From: CAIWXH01 sp964555675
Lineage (GTDB): Bacteria > Chloroflexota > Chloroflexia > Chloroflexales > Chloroflexaceae
DNA length: 17,314 nt
Reading direction: 5' to 3'
NCBI GenBank assembly: GCA_964555675.1
Contig: CAZKTU010000131.1
Coordinates: 1 to 17,314, forward strand
Made by a program: the position numbers and the translations under genes. The notes beneath the pieces were generated by a model. The model saw only the letters and a list, made by a program, of their open reading frames with translations, was not told the origin of the DNA and did no database searches. This document shows positions 1 through 7,649 of this stretch, one piece after another (the first letter of the stretch is position 1; each line of letters begins with the position of its first letter).

Positions 1-1371
1 CATATTCGGCCTCAAGCGACATTGTGCCTGATCCTACTGTGCGCGCTGCTGGCCGGCTGCGGCGCGCCGAGCGCCCAGCAGCCGGCGGCGCCGAGCTCAC
101 CGGCGGTCGCGCCGACACCCTCGGCTCCCCCGGAGCAGGGGCCGGGCGTAACGGCGGCGGCACCGTGTGTACGCGCCCCCGTCGCAGCGGGCGGCGCGCC
201 CGAAGAGCGCGAGGCGCCCGCGGTCAGCTTCGACGGCGAGAGCAACACGATCATCCTCGGCGCGGGCGCGCCCGTGGGCCTGGCCGCCCTGGCCCGGGCC
301 CTCGAGCGGCCCGAGGCCCTGCGCGAGCTTGCGCCCGGCGAGTGGCTGCTCGGCGCCAATCTGCGCATCGAGGCCGGCGCGGCCCTGCGCGTGGCCGCCC
401 CCGAGGTGCGCTGGCTCAAGCTGCGCAGCGACGAAGAGGAGTTCGTGGCGATCAGGGCCCTGGGCGGCGACCTGCTGGTCGAGGGCGCCTGCGTCAGCTC
501 GTGGGACGAAGGGCGGGGCGCCGCGGACGAGCAGCACGAGGACGGGCGCAGCTACATCCTGGCCCGCGACGGCGCGCAGATGGCCATCAGCCGCGCCGAG
601 ATCCGCTACCTCGGCTATGACGCCGACGAGTCGTTTGGCCTGGCCTGGCGCCTGGCCGGCACCGGCGGCGAGCTGGTCGACAGCGCGGTCTCGCACAACT
701 ACTACGGGATGTACAGCTACGAAGTGAGCGACCTGGTCATTACCGGCAACGAGGTCCACCACAACGTGCTCTACGGCATCGACCCCCACACGGGCTCGCT
801 GCGCCTGCTGATCGAGGGCAACAGTGTCCACGACAACGGCAAGCACGGGATCATCCTGGCCGACGCGTGCGCCGACGGGATCGTGCGCGGCAATACGGTC
901 TACAACAACCTGCACCACGGGATCGTGCTCTACCAGGGCTCGGACCGCACCCTGGTCGAGGGCAATCGCTCGTACGGCAACGGCGACCAGGGGCTGAACA
1001 TCAACCAGTCGGCCGATAACCTGGTGCGCGACAACCAGATCTACGCGAACCTGGGCGCCGGCATCGGCGTCGGCCAGGGGGCCGCGGGCAACGAGCTGGC
1101 CGCCAACGCGGTGCGCGACAACGGCGAGGACGGCGTGGTCCTCTTCAGCGAGGCCGACCGCACCACCCTGCGCGGCAACAGTATCGCCGACAACGGGCGC
1201 TACGGCCTCTATATCAAGACTGCGGGCGCCGTGGCCGCGACCGACAATACCATCGCCGGCAACCGGGTCGGGGTCTACCTGAAGGGCGCCTCGGCCAGCG
1301 TCGACGAGGCCGCGAATACGATCAGCGGCAACGCCGACGGCGCGGTGCTGCGCGAGGGGGCGGAGGGCTGA
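1..1371 (+). CDS. Right-handed beta-helix repeat lipoprotein (5' end outside window)
   Basis: The reading frame is open from base 1. The first in-window start is a TTG at 22, but that would give a signal peptide with no basic n-region. The frame upstream reads HIRPQAT, so the true start probably lies left of the window and the gene is 5'-partial. Counting from the TTG, a hydrophobic segment ends in a lipobox LLAGC with Cys13, so a surface-anchored lipoprotein is expected. An Ala/Pro/Ser-rich linker follows to about residue 55. From about residue 130 to the end there are repeats of roughly 22-24 residues carrying N-x-V-x-x-N and H-G-I/G-x-G-I motifs, for example GNSVHDNGKHGI and GNTVYNNLHHGI. 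This is the asparagine-rich ladder of NosD/pectate-lyase-like parallel beta-helices (PbH1 repeats). Such folds often bind or cleave polysaccharide, but I see no specific catalytic signature. It overlaps the next gene by one base. Confidence 0.85.
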   Translation, partial: HIRPQATLCLILLCALLAGCGAPSAQQPAAPSSPAVAPTPSAPPEQGPGVTAAAPCVRAPVAAGGAPEEREAPAVSFDGESNTIILGAGAPVGLAALARALERPEALRELAPGEWLLGANLRIEAGAALRVAAPEVRWLKLRSDEEEFVAIRALGGDLLVEGACVSSWDEGRGAADEQHEDGRSYILARDGAQMAISRAEIRYLGYDADESFGLAWRLAGTGGELVDSAVSHNYYGMYSYEVSDLVITGNEVHHNVLYGIDPHTGSLRLLIEGNSVHDNGKHGIILADACADGIVRGNTVYNNLHHGIVLYQGSDRTLVEGNRSYGNGDQGLNINQSADNLVRDNQIYANLGAGIGVGQGAAGNELAANAVRDNGEDGVVLFSEADRTTLRGNSIADNGRYGLYIKTAGAVAATDNTIAGNRVGVYLKGASASVDEAANTISGNADGAVLREGAEG

Positions 1372-2477
1372 TGCGTTCACACTATCTCAGCGCGGTGCTT
1401 GTAGGGGCGCTGCTCGGCGTCCTGCTGGCCGCCCTGGCGCCCACGAGTCGGGTCTGGCTCCCCATGGTGGCCGGCGGGCCGCGGGTCTTCTATGTCAGCC
1501 CGGCCGGCAGCGACGCCAACAGCGGCGCCAGCCCCGATGCGCCCCTGGCGAGCATCCAGCTGGCCGTCGATCGGGCCGGGCCCGGCGACCGGGTCGCCCT
1601 GGCCCCCGGCCGCTACCTGCAGGATATCAGCTCGCGGCGCGACGGCACGGCCGAGGCCCCGATCACCATCAGCGGGCCGGCCGGCGCCGTGGTCAGCGGG
1701 GCGGGCCGCTCGCGCGTGATCGAGATCACCCACGACCACCTCACCCTCGAGGGCTTCACCGTCGACGGGCTGTGGGGTCGCCCCGACGAGGCTGCGGGCT
1801 ACCGCGACAAGCTGCTCTACGCCGTCGGGACCAGCCCGCGCCGGGGCGTGACCGGGCTGCGGGTGCTGCGCATGGCCTTCGCCAACGCGGGGGGCGAGTG
1901 CCTGCGGCTGCGCTACTTCGCCCAGCACAACGAGGTCGCCCACTCGTCGTTCGCCAACTGCGGCGTCTACGACTTCCGCTTCCGCGACGGCGGCAAGAAT
2001 GGCGAGGCGGTCTATATCGGCACGGCTCGCAGCCAGATCGACGACGGCAAGAACCCCACGGGCGGGCTCGACCAGTCGAGCTACAACTGGATCCACCACA
2101 ACCGCTTCGACACTGGCGGCAACGAGTGTGTGGACATCAAAGAGGGTTCGGCCGAGAATATCGTCGAGCACAACAGCTGCACGGGGCAGCGCGACCCCAA
2201 GTCGGCCGGCCTGGACGCGCGGGGCGACCGCAACACCTTCCGCGATAACCACATCTACGGCAACCGCGGGGCCGGGGTCAGGCTCGGGGGCGACGGCGCG
2301 CGCGACGGCCTGGACAATGCGGTCTACCGCAACACCATTGTCGACAACGCGGGCGGCGGGATCAAGATCCTGCGCTCGCGCCAGGGCCTGATCTGCGGCA
2401 ACACCGTCGACGGCGGCCGCGCGGGGGCCGTCGTCGGCGAGGGCGAGGGGGTCGATCCGATGGCGCCGTGCCCGTAG
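1371..2477 (+). CDS. Secreted DUF1565-like right-handed beta-helix protein
   Basis: 368 aa. The ATG lies in a TGATG overlap with the previous stop, which indicates translational coupling and one operon. Residues about 7-23 form a single hydrophobic signal or anchor segment without a lipobox. Residues about 38-110 (FYVSPAGSDANSG, then ASIQLAVDRAGPGDRVALAPGRY, then APITISGPAG) match the DUF1565-type N-terminal cap of parallel beta-helix proteins. Later coils contain NEVAHSSF, YNWIHHNRF, ENIVEHNSC, NTFRDNHIYGNRG and NAVYRNTIVDNAGGG, which are typical PbH1 rungs. The family includes polysaccharide lyases and many uncharacterised surface proteins, and the substrate is unknown here. Its fold pairing with the upstream lipoprotein suggests two related extracellular proteins acting on, or displayed with, carbohydrate. 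It ends nine bases before the convergent histidine kinase gene. Confidence 0.85.
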   Translation: MRSHYLSAVLVGALLGVLLAALAPTSRVWLPMVAGGPRVFYVSPAGSDANSGASPDAPLASIQLAVDRAGPGDRVALAPGRYLQDISSRRDGTAEAPITISGPAGAVVSGAGRSRVIEITHDHLTLEGFTVDGLWGRPDEAAGYRDKLLYAVGTSPRRGVTGLRVLRMAFANAGGECLRLRYFAQHNEVAHSSFANCGVYDFRFRDGGKNGEAVYIGTARSQIDDGKNPTGGLDQSSYNWIHHNRFDTGGNECVDIKEGSAENIVEHNSCTGQRDPKSAGLDARGDRNTFRDNHIYGNRGAGVRLGGDGARDGLDNAVYRNTIVDNAGGGIKILRSRQGLICGNTVDGGRAGAVVGEGEGVDPMAPCP

Positions 2478-2489
2478 GGAGGGCCCCTA
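2475..2489. terminator. Short inverted repeat between convergent genes
   Basis: TAGGG (2475-2479) and CCCTA (2485-2489) form a 5-bp stem with an AGGGC loop in the nine-base space between two convergent genes. The stem contains parts of both stop codons. There is no T-tract, so it is at best a weak bidirectional terminator. Confidence 0.2.
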
Positions 2490-4238
2490 GCCCACCTGAT
2501 CCCTGAGCTGCATCCCCCTGACGTGGCCGCCGGCCCTGAGGGGCAGGGTAATCGTGAAGCGGCTGCCGACCTCGGGCGTGCTCTCGACGCTGACAAGGCC
2601 GCCGTGGAGCCTGACCACCTCGTGGACGACGAACAGGCCCAGGCCCATGCCGCCGATCGTCGTCGCGCCCTCCTCGGCCCTGTAGTAGCGCTCGAAGATG
2701 CGCGGCAGCAGCTCGGGCGCGATGCCGATCCCCTCGTCGCTCACCGTCAGCGTGGCGGCGTCGCTCTGGCGGGCCACTTCGACGATCACCGCGCCGCCCT
2801 GGGGGCTGTACTTGACCGCGTTGCTGATCAGGTTGCGCAGCGCTTGCTCCAGGCGCAGCAGGTCGCCGTCGACCACCACCGGCTCGGCCGGGGTGATCAG
2901 CCGCAGGCTGTGACTCTGCAGCGACGCCTCGACCTCGGCGGTCACATCGGCGGCGAGGGCCCGCAGGTCGAGGGCCGAGCGCTCGATGCTGAGCTGGCCG
3001 CCGCGCAGCCGCGAGATGTCGAGCAGCCCGTCGATCATGCCGACCAGGCGGCCGGCCGCCCCGATCGCGGCCTCGAGGTCGTCGAGGTTGCGCCGGCTCA
3101 CGCCCTCGCCACTCAGGCGCCGCTGTAGCATCTGCAGCTTGCCGATCAGCGGGGTCAGGGGATTCTTCAGCTCGTGGGCCGCGATCGACAGAAAGTCGTC
3201 GCGGATGCGCAGATCTTCGCTGGCGGCGGCCTGGGCCCTGGCCCGAGCGATGGCGGCGCCCACCTGGGCGGCGAGCCGCTCGAGGAAGTCGAGGTATTCG
3301 CCGTCGAGCGGCAACCGCGGGCTGACCCCGGCGATCATCAAGCCCAGAGGCTGCCTGTGGCCCTCGGCCCCGAGCACCATGGTCACCGCCGTCGTCGCCG
3401 GCTCGTCCCAGGGGCCGCCGGGTAGCGGCTCGACCGTTGCAAGCTCTGCCGACACCACGGTGGGTCGCTCGGCTGACAGGGCCTCGGCGAAGGGCCAGGG
3501 CGTCCCGACGTAGTTCGCCCACCCCTCGGCGAGCTGCTCGCCGGGCAGCACGATCAGGTCGGGGGCGGCGGGGTGCCCGGGCAGCAGCCCGACGGACCGG
3601 GCCAGGCGCAGGGTGCGGCCCGGGCCGTCGAGGGTGTAGAACAGGGCGAAGGGTAGATCGGCCCCGCAGGCCCCCAGAATAGACGCCGCCAGCTCGTAGG
3701 TTGTCGCCTCGTCGTTGACCCGCCCCAGGCTGGTGCTCAGGTCGCGCACCGTGCGCAGGCGGCGCTCAGAGATGACCTGGCGCGTCGTCTCGGTCACGGT
3801 GACGAAGATCCCCTCGACGGCCCGCGACTCGCCGCGCACCGGCCCATACGAGAAGGTAAAGTAGGCCTCCTCGGGCCGGCCGCTGCGCTTCAGCTCGAGC
3901 AGCAGGTCGCTCGACCAGCTGGGCTCGCCCGTGGTGCGCACGCCGTGGAGCATAGGGTGAACCTGCGACCAGACCTCGGGCCAGATCGCCTCGCCCGGGC
4001 TGCCCAGGGCTGTCGGGTGCTTATCGCCGGCGATCGGGATGTAGGCGTCGTTGTAGAAGTGGATATACTCTGGCCCCCAGAGTAGCTGCATGGGGAAGCG
4101 CGTGCCGAGGATCATGTCGAGGGCCGTGCGCAGGCTCAGGGGCCACTCGCCGATCGGACCAAGGCTTGTATCGGCCCAGGCATGACGATTGATGCGCTCG
4201 GCGAGCTCGGGCGAGCCGCTCGAAGGGAACAGGGCCAT
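2487..4238 (-). CDS. PAS/GAF-containing sensor histidine kinase
   Basis: 583 aa, ATG start, no transmembrane segment, so probably cytoplasmic. Residues about 1-155 look like a PAS-type sensor of the kind found in bacterial phytochrome-like kinases (ELAERINRHAWADTSLGPIG, then FYNDAYIPIAGDKHP, then TVTETTRQVISERRLR). Residues about 160-335 look like a GAF domain. HisKA carries the phospho-acceptor His355 in HELKNPL. The HATPase domain is complete: N box NLISNAVKYS (N473), G1 box DEGIGI (501-506), F box FERYYR (515-520) and G2 box GMGLGL (530-535). It should autophosphorylate and pass phosphate to a response regulator, but no regulator is encoded nearby, so the kinase is an orphan in this window. 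Its neighbours do not reveal the signal. The upstream gene on the same strand is the acyl-CoA dehydrogenase-like gene, 135 bases away. Confidence 0.93.
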   Translation of the reverse strand: MALFPSSGSPELAERINRHAWADTSLGPIGEWPLSLRTALDMILGTRFPMQLLWGPEYIHFYNDAYIPIAGDKHPTALGSPGEAIWPEVWSQVHPMLHGVRTTGEPSWSSDLLLELKRSGRPEEAYFTFSYGPVRGESRAVEGIFVTVTETTRQVISERRLRTVRDLSTSLGRVNDEATTYELAASILGACGADLPFALFYTLDGPGRTLRLARSVGLLPGHPAAPDLIVLPGEQLAEGWANYVGTPWPFAEALSAERPTVVSAELATVEPLPGGPWDEPATTAVTMVLGAEGHRQPLGLMIAGVSPRLPLDGEYLDFLERLAAQVGAAIARARAQAAASEDLRIRDDFLSIAAHELKNPLTPLIGKLQMLQRRLSGEGVSRRNLDDLEAAIGAAGRLVGMIDGLLDISRLRGGQLSIERSALDLRALAADVTAEVEASLQSHSLRLITPAEPVVVDGDLLRLEQALRNLISNAVKYSPQGGAVIVEVARQSDAATLTVSDEGIGIAPELLPRIFERYYRAEEGATTIGGMGLGLFVVHEVVRLHGGLVSVESTPEVGSRFTITLPLRAGGHVRGMQLRDQVG

Positions 4239-4301
4239 TACTCGTCTTTCGATGCAGCGCTACGCGCCCAATGCCTTTCGCCGCCGAGGCAACTGCTTCA
4301 G

Positions 4302-4317
4302 CTGTGGAAGTATAGCA
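4302..4317 (-). promoter_or_regulatory. Extended -10 promoter candidate for the histidine kinase
   Basis: On the minus strand TATACT (4314 to 4309) is preceded by TGC, giving a TGn-TATACT extended -10 element. The expected start point near 4302 leaves a leader of about 64 nt before the ATG at 4238. No good -35 hexamer is seen 16-18 bases upstream, which fits an extended -10 promoter. It suggests the kinase is transcribed independently of the upstream acyl-CoA dehydrogenase-like gene. Confidence 0.45.
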
Positions 4318-4373
4318 TGGCTCGCCCCCGGGCTGTGGCGGGACGGTCCGCCAGAGGTGTGGGCTTCACCCGC

Positions 4374-5570
4374 TCACGGCGCTCGGCGTGCAAGGGCGGC
4401 GCGGCCCACCTGGGCCAGGGCCAGGTCGTCCTGGGGCGGGTTGAACAGGCCCGCCCGGGCGTCGCGGAAGTAGCGCTCGAGGGGCAGGGCCCTGGTCAGG
4501 CTGAAGCCGCCCGCCACACGCAGGGCCAGCTCGGTGGCCTCGCAGGCCGCCGTGGTGGCCAGGTACTTCGCCGCGGCGACGCGATGGCCCAGGGCGGGCC
4601 GCAGCTCGGGCGCCGCATCCCAGGCCCGGGCCGTCTCGTGGATGACCGCCCGCGCCGCGTCGAGGCCGACCTGCATACGGCCGATCCACTGCTGAATATG
4701 GGGCAGGTCGGCGATCGGGCCGGGCAGCGAGGGCGGGCGCCGCGCGCTGGCGTAGTCGCAGGCGGCGTCGCAGGCGGCCTGCCCGATGCCCAGATAGACC
4801 GCGGCGATCGGCAGGCTCCAGCCGCTCATCCCGGGGGCCTTGCCCGCGGGTACGGGCGCCCCGACGGCCCGCCGCCCCAGCAGCCAGCCCTCGGGCACGA
4901 AGACCTGGTCGAAGGTGAAGTCGTCGTTGCCGGCTGTGCGCATGCTCATGCTGTCGCCCCAGGTGGCGAGGTGGGCCACCCCGGGGGCGTCGGCCCGCAC
5001 GATCGCGCTGGCCGTCTCGCCCTGGGGGGCCGCCTCCGAGGGTGGCAGGACCACGCCGACAACCAGGAAGCGCAGAGCCGGCCCGCCCGTGGCGAAGATC
5101 TTGTGCCCGCTCACCAGCCAGCCGCCGGCGGTTGCGGTGGCCGTGGTGCGCGGCACGCCGCCCCGCGAGATACTACCCAGCTCGGGCTCGGTGACCACCG
5201 AGTTGATCAGCCCGCCCTCGGCGGCCAGCTCGCGACAGACCGCGCCGAAGACCGGCTCGGGCCAGCCGCCCTCCTCGGCGAGCTTGCCCACCAGCTGGAT
5301 CAACATGCCGGCGGCCAGGGCCGTGGCCCCATCGCCGCGGGCCAGGCGCTCCTGGGCCAGGGCCAGCTCGAAGACCGAGCCGCCCTCGCCGCCGTAGGCC
5401 GTGGGGATGGCCAGGCGCAGGTAGCCGGCCTGGTGCATGTCGGCGTAGCTCGCGTGGGGGAACGAGCCGTCGCGGTCGTGGCGAGCGGCGCGCTCGGCGT
5501 TGCGGGCGGCCAGGCTGTCGGCCAGGGCCACGATCCGCGCCTCGCGCTCGCTCAGGGGCAGCAGCGACAT
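4374..5570 (-). CDS. Acyl-CoA dehydrogenase-family flavoprotein, possibly monooxygenase-like
   Basis: 398 aa from the ATG at 5570, chosen because GGAGGT lies nine bases upstream and because a longer frame would overlap the thioesterase. All three acyl-CoA dehydrogenase regions are visible: an N-terminal helical part (about 1-120), the middle beta domain (TEPELGS 127-133, GWLVSGHKIFATGG 150-163, WGDSMSMRTAGNDDFTFDQVFVP in the 204-226 area) and a C-terminal helical bundle with GGFSLTRALPLERYFRDARAG (354-374). Where medium-chain enzymes have the catalytic Glu (YEGT), this protein reads FNPPQDD (376-382) with no Glu. That pattern is shared by SfnC/DszC-like FMN monooxygenase relatives and by atypical dehydrogenases, so the reaction cannot be fixed. 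It follows the thioesterase by 77 bases on the same strand, so the two are probably cotranscribed. Confidence 0.85.
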   Translation of the reverse strand: MSLLPLSEREARIVALADSLAARNAERAARHDRDGSFPHASYADMHQAGYLRLAIPTAYGGEGGSVFELALAQERLARGDGATALAAGMLIQLVGKLAEEGGWPEPVFGAVCRELAAEGGLINSVVTEPELGSISRGGVPRTTATATAGGWLVSGHKIFATGGPALRFLVVGVVLPPSEAAPQGETASAIVRADAPGVAHLATWGDSMSMRTAGNDDFTFDQVFVPEGWLLGRRAVGAPVPAGKAPGMSGWSLPIAAVYLGIGQAACDAACDYASARRPPSLPGPIADLPHIQQWIGRMQVGLDAARAVIHETARAWDAAPELRPALGHRVAAAKYLATTAACEATELALRVAGGFSLTRALPLERYFRDARAGLFNPPQDDLALAQVGRAALARRAP

Positions 5571-5604
5571 GGGGGGTAACCTCCGAGGTGATAAAGGGCC
5601 GCGC

Positions 5605-5637
5605 TCAGCGGATGAGCACGAGGGTGCCGGCGACCAT
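5605..5637 (-). CDS. Possible 10-aa micro-ORF between thioesterase and dehydrogenase
   Basis: ATG at 5637 opens MVAGTLVLIR and stops at 5605. GAGGAG overlaps the thioesterase stop codon and sits about eight bases before the ATG. A spacer ORF of this size can arise by chance. If translated, it could couple the two flanking genes. Reported as tentative. Confidence 0.15.
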   Translation of the reverse strand: MVAGTLVLIR

Positions 5638-5647
5638 AGGCGGCTCC

Positions 5648-6034
5648 TCAGCTTTCGGCGGCCGGCTGCAGCTTGGGGAACTCGCGCAGCTGCTGGCTCT
5701 TGTCGACACAGACGATGTCGACCTCGGCCTCGACCAGCAGATCGCCGCGGCACTCGATGCGCTGCTTGAAGCGGCCGCGATAGGCCGAGCTCAGGGTGAA
5801 GCTCGAAACCACCTCGACGATATCGCCCAGGGCGGCCGACTTCTTGAACTTCATGGTCAATGCGTAGACCACAAAGTAGTAGCCGTCGCGGTTCCAGTCC
5901 TGGATGGGGCGGCCCTGGGCGCCCACGAACTCGCTGCGGCCGCGCTCGAGGTACTTCAGATAGTTGGCGTAGTAGACCACGCCCAGGCTATCGGTGTCCT
6001 CGTAGTAGATCTTATAGTCGACACGGTGCTCCAC
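5648..6034 (-). CDS. YbgC/4-hydroxybenzoyl-CoA-type hot-dog thioesterase
   Basis: 128 aa from a GTG at 6034, placed just after an AGGGGAGGG ribosome binding site. The frame is open much further upstream, but that part is the antisense of the arsS gene. The protein has the full size of the family (about 130 aa). The signature YYEDTDSLGVVYYANYLKYL near the N-terminus is the hot-dog fold active-site helix, and Asp15 aligns with the catalytic Asp18 of E. coli YbgC. These enzymes hydrolyse short-chain or aromatic acyl-CoA thioesters in the cytoplasm. The C-terminal hot-dog strands (GDIVEVVSSFTLSSAYRGRFKQ and LLVEAEVDIVCVD) are intact. It is the first gene before the acyl-CoA dehydrogenase-like gene, so the pair may act on one acyl-CoA, but the substrate is unknown. 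Confidence 0.9.
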   Translation of the reverse strand: MEHRVDYKIYYEDTDSLGVVYYANYLKYLERGRSEFVGAQGRPIQDWNRDGYYFVVYALTMKFKKSAALGDIVEVVSSFTLSSAYRGRFKQRIECRGDLLVEAEVDIVCVDKSQQLREFPKLQPAAES

Positions 6035-6062
6035 AGGCCCTCCCCTGGCTTCGCTGATACCC

Positions 6063-6078
6063 TCTATTGTAGAATAGA
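6063..6078. promoter_or_regulatory. Palindromic divergent promoter/operator candidate
   Basis: The 78-base divergent gap between the thioesterase and arsS holds a perfect inverted repeat, TCTATT-GTAG-AATAGA, in an AT-rich island of otherwise GC-rich DNA. It contains back-to-back -10-like hexamers: TAGAAT on the plus strand (6070-6075) and TACAAT on the minus strand (6071 to 6066). Leaders would be about 30 nt on the plus side and 25 nt on the minus side. No convincing -35 is seen on either side, so a regulator binding the palindrome could control both promoters. Confidence 0.35.
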
Positions 6079-6112
6079 AACGGCGGTACCCTGCCGAGCA
6101 AGGCGAACACCT

Positions 6113-7132
6113 ATGGCCCAGATTAGCCTGATCCCCACCCTGGAGCGCCGCGCCCACCCCCTGGCCGACCCCGCGGCCCAGCGCCGGCTCCTCGCCGAGC
6201 TGCCCGTCCCGCGCTTCGGCGCGAGCATGGCCGCCGCGGGCCTCGCCCCGCTGCGCACAGGGCCCGCCGTCGAGGTGTTGCAGATCAACCTCGGCCGCCG
6301 CTGCAACCAGACCTGCCGCCACTGCCACGTCGACGCCGGTCCCGACCGCAAAGAGGTCATGCCCGACGCCGTGGTCGAGGCCTGCCTGTCCCTGCTCGAG
6401 CGGGCCGCCATCCCCACTCTCGACATCACCGGCGGCGCGCCCGAGCTGCACCCGGCCTTCGACACCATCGTGCGGCGCGCGCGGGCCCTGGGCCGGCGCG
6501 TGATCGACCGCTGCAACCTGACGATCACGCAGCTGCCCAACTACGCCTACCTGCCCGCTTTCCTCGCCGAGCACGGGGTCGAGGTGATCGCCTCGTTGCC
6601 CCACTACGCCCCCGCCGACGCCGACGCTCAGCGCGGCGAGGGCGTCTTCGCTCAGTCGATCGCCGCCCTCCGGCGCTTCAACGCCCTGGGCTACGGCGCG
6701 CCCGGCGGGCTCACCCTGAACTTGGTGGCCAACCCCATCGGCCCGCTGCTGCCCCGCCCCCAGGCCGCCCTCGAGGCCGAGTGGCGGCGCGAACTGCTGC
6801 AGCGCTACGGGATAAGCTTCACCAACCTCTTCACACTCACCAATATGCCGATCAGCCGCTACCTCGAGCATCTGGCGACGAGCGGCGAGCTGCAGCCCTA
6901 TGTGACAATGCTGGCCGAGGCCTTCAACCCGGCCACCGTGGCGGGCCTGATGTGTCGGACGACCCTCTCGGTCGGCTGGGACGGGCGGCTCTATGACTGT
7001 GACTTCAATCAGATGCTGGCCATGGCCCTGCCCCAGACTATTTTCGAGGTGACTCAGGCGGATCTGGCCGGGCGGGCCATCCGCACCGGAGCGCACTGCT
7101 ACGCCTGCACCGCCGCCGCCGGCTCGACCTGA
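6113..7132 (+). CDS. arsS: ArsS-type radical SAM protein (arsenosugar biosynthesis)
   Basis: 339 aa from the ATG at 6113. The radical SAM cluster motif is CNQTCRHCHVDAGPDRKEVM, with Cys64, Cys68 and Cys71 (CxxxCxxC). CHVDAGP and the following DITGGAPELHPAF are hallmark ArsS segments. The C-terminal part has CRTTLSVGWDGRLYDCDFNQML and ends HCYACTAAAGST, matching the family's extra Cys-rich C-terminus; close relatives usually run a few residues further with GAGSSC. ArsS uses SAM and a [4Fe-4S] cluster to join a 5'-deoxyadenosyl group to dimethylated arsenic, giving a precursor of arsenosugars. That role is family knowledge. The usual partner ArsM (arsenite methyltransferase) is not in the window. 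A metallophosphoesterase gene follows after 40 bases on the same strand. Confidence 0.92.
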   Translation: MAQISLIPTLERRAHPLADPAAQRRLLAELPVPRFGASMAAAGLAPLRTGPAVEVLQINLGRRCNQTCRHCHVDAGPDRKEVMPDAVVEACLSLLERAAIPTLDITGGAPELHPAFDTIVRRARALGRRVIDRCNLTITQLPNYAYLPAFLAEHGVEVIASLPHYAPADADAQRGEGVFAQSIAALRRFNALGYGAPGGLTLNLVANPIGPLLPRPQAALEAEWRRELLQRYGISFTNLFTLTNMPISRYLEHLATSGELQPYVTMLAEAFNPATVAGLMCRTTLSVGWDGRLYDCDFNQMLAMALPQTIFEVTQADLAGRAIRTGAHCYACTAAAGST

Positions 7133-7172
7133 GGCGGCGCCGTCGTCTCGCCGTGAGCGAGGATCTACGCCC

Positions 7173-7649
7173 ATGCTGATCGGCATCATCTCGGACACCC
7201 ACGGCCACCTGGCGGAGGGCGCCCTCGCGGCCCTCGCCGGGGCCGAGCTGATCCTCCACGCGGGGGATATCGGCAAGCAGGCCATCCTGGACGCCCTCGC
7301 CCAAATCGCCCCCGTGCTGGCCGTCCACGGCAACACCGATGCGGGCACGGCCCTCGGCCGCCAGCACCCGGCTATGCGCTGGCTCGAGCGCGAGGGCGTG
7401 CGCATCTACATGACCCATATCGGTGGCAGGCCCGCCGATCTCGCCGCCGCCCTGCCGGCCGACCCCGCCCTCAGGCCGGGGGTCTATATCTTCGGCCACA
7501 CCCACGTGGCCCTCCACGAGCGCGTCGACGGCGTGCTCTTCCTCAACCCCGGCGCCGCGGGCTACCCCCGCTTCGGCGGCGGCCTCTCTGTGGCCATGCT
7601 CGAGGTGAGCGCCGGCGCGGCGCGCGCCACCCTTCTCCCCATAGGCTAA
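7173..7649 (+). CDS. YfcE/MJ0936-type metallophosphoesterase
   Basis: 158 aa, ATG with GAGGA about nine bases upstream. All binuclear-metal motifs of the calcineurin-like YfcE family are present and in order: SDTHGH (Asp8, His10), HAGDIG (Asp32), HGNTD (Asn54), THIGG (His82) and FGHTH (His109, His111). The length is typical of the family. These are cytoplasmic Mn/Ni-dependent phosphodiesterases active in vitro on artificial or cyclic nucleotide substrates, and the natural substrate is usually unknown. Because it sits 40 bases after arsS on the same strand it may be cotranscribed, and a role in removing a phosphate or nucleotide moiety from an arsenic-adenosyl product is conceivable but speculative. 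Confidence 0.92.
   Translation: MLIGIISDTHGHLAEGALAALAGAELILHAGDIGKQAILDALAQIAPVLAVHGNTDAGTALGRQHPAMRWLEREGVRIYMTHIGGRPADLAAALPADPALRPGVYIFGHTHVALHERVDGVLFLNPGAAGYPRFGGGLSVAMLEVSAGAARATLLPIG

Noticed and set aside
97..1380. Long minus-strand open frame opposite the beta-helix lipoprotein
   Set aside because: High-GC shadow: Ala/Val/Gly/Asp-rich translation without domains, while the plus strand has a lipobox and clear PbH1 repeats.
4182..5579. Long plus-strand open frame opposite the acyl-CoA dehydrogenase-like gene
   Set aside because: Low-complexity Gly/Ala/Arg translation with no domain; the minus strand encodes a recognisable flavoprotein.
5588..6112. N-terminal extension of the plus-strand frame upstream of arsS
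   Set aside because: It is the antisense of the thioesterase. ArsS family sequence begins at MAQISLIPTL (6113).
5648..7405. Apparent 585-aa minus-strand fusion ending in the thioesterase
   Set aside because: The N-terminal 450 residues are the antisense of arsS and the phosphoesterase. The hot-dog domain starts at the GTG at 6034 with its own ribosome binding site.
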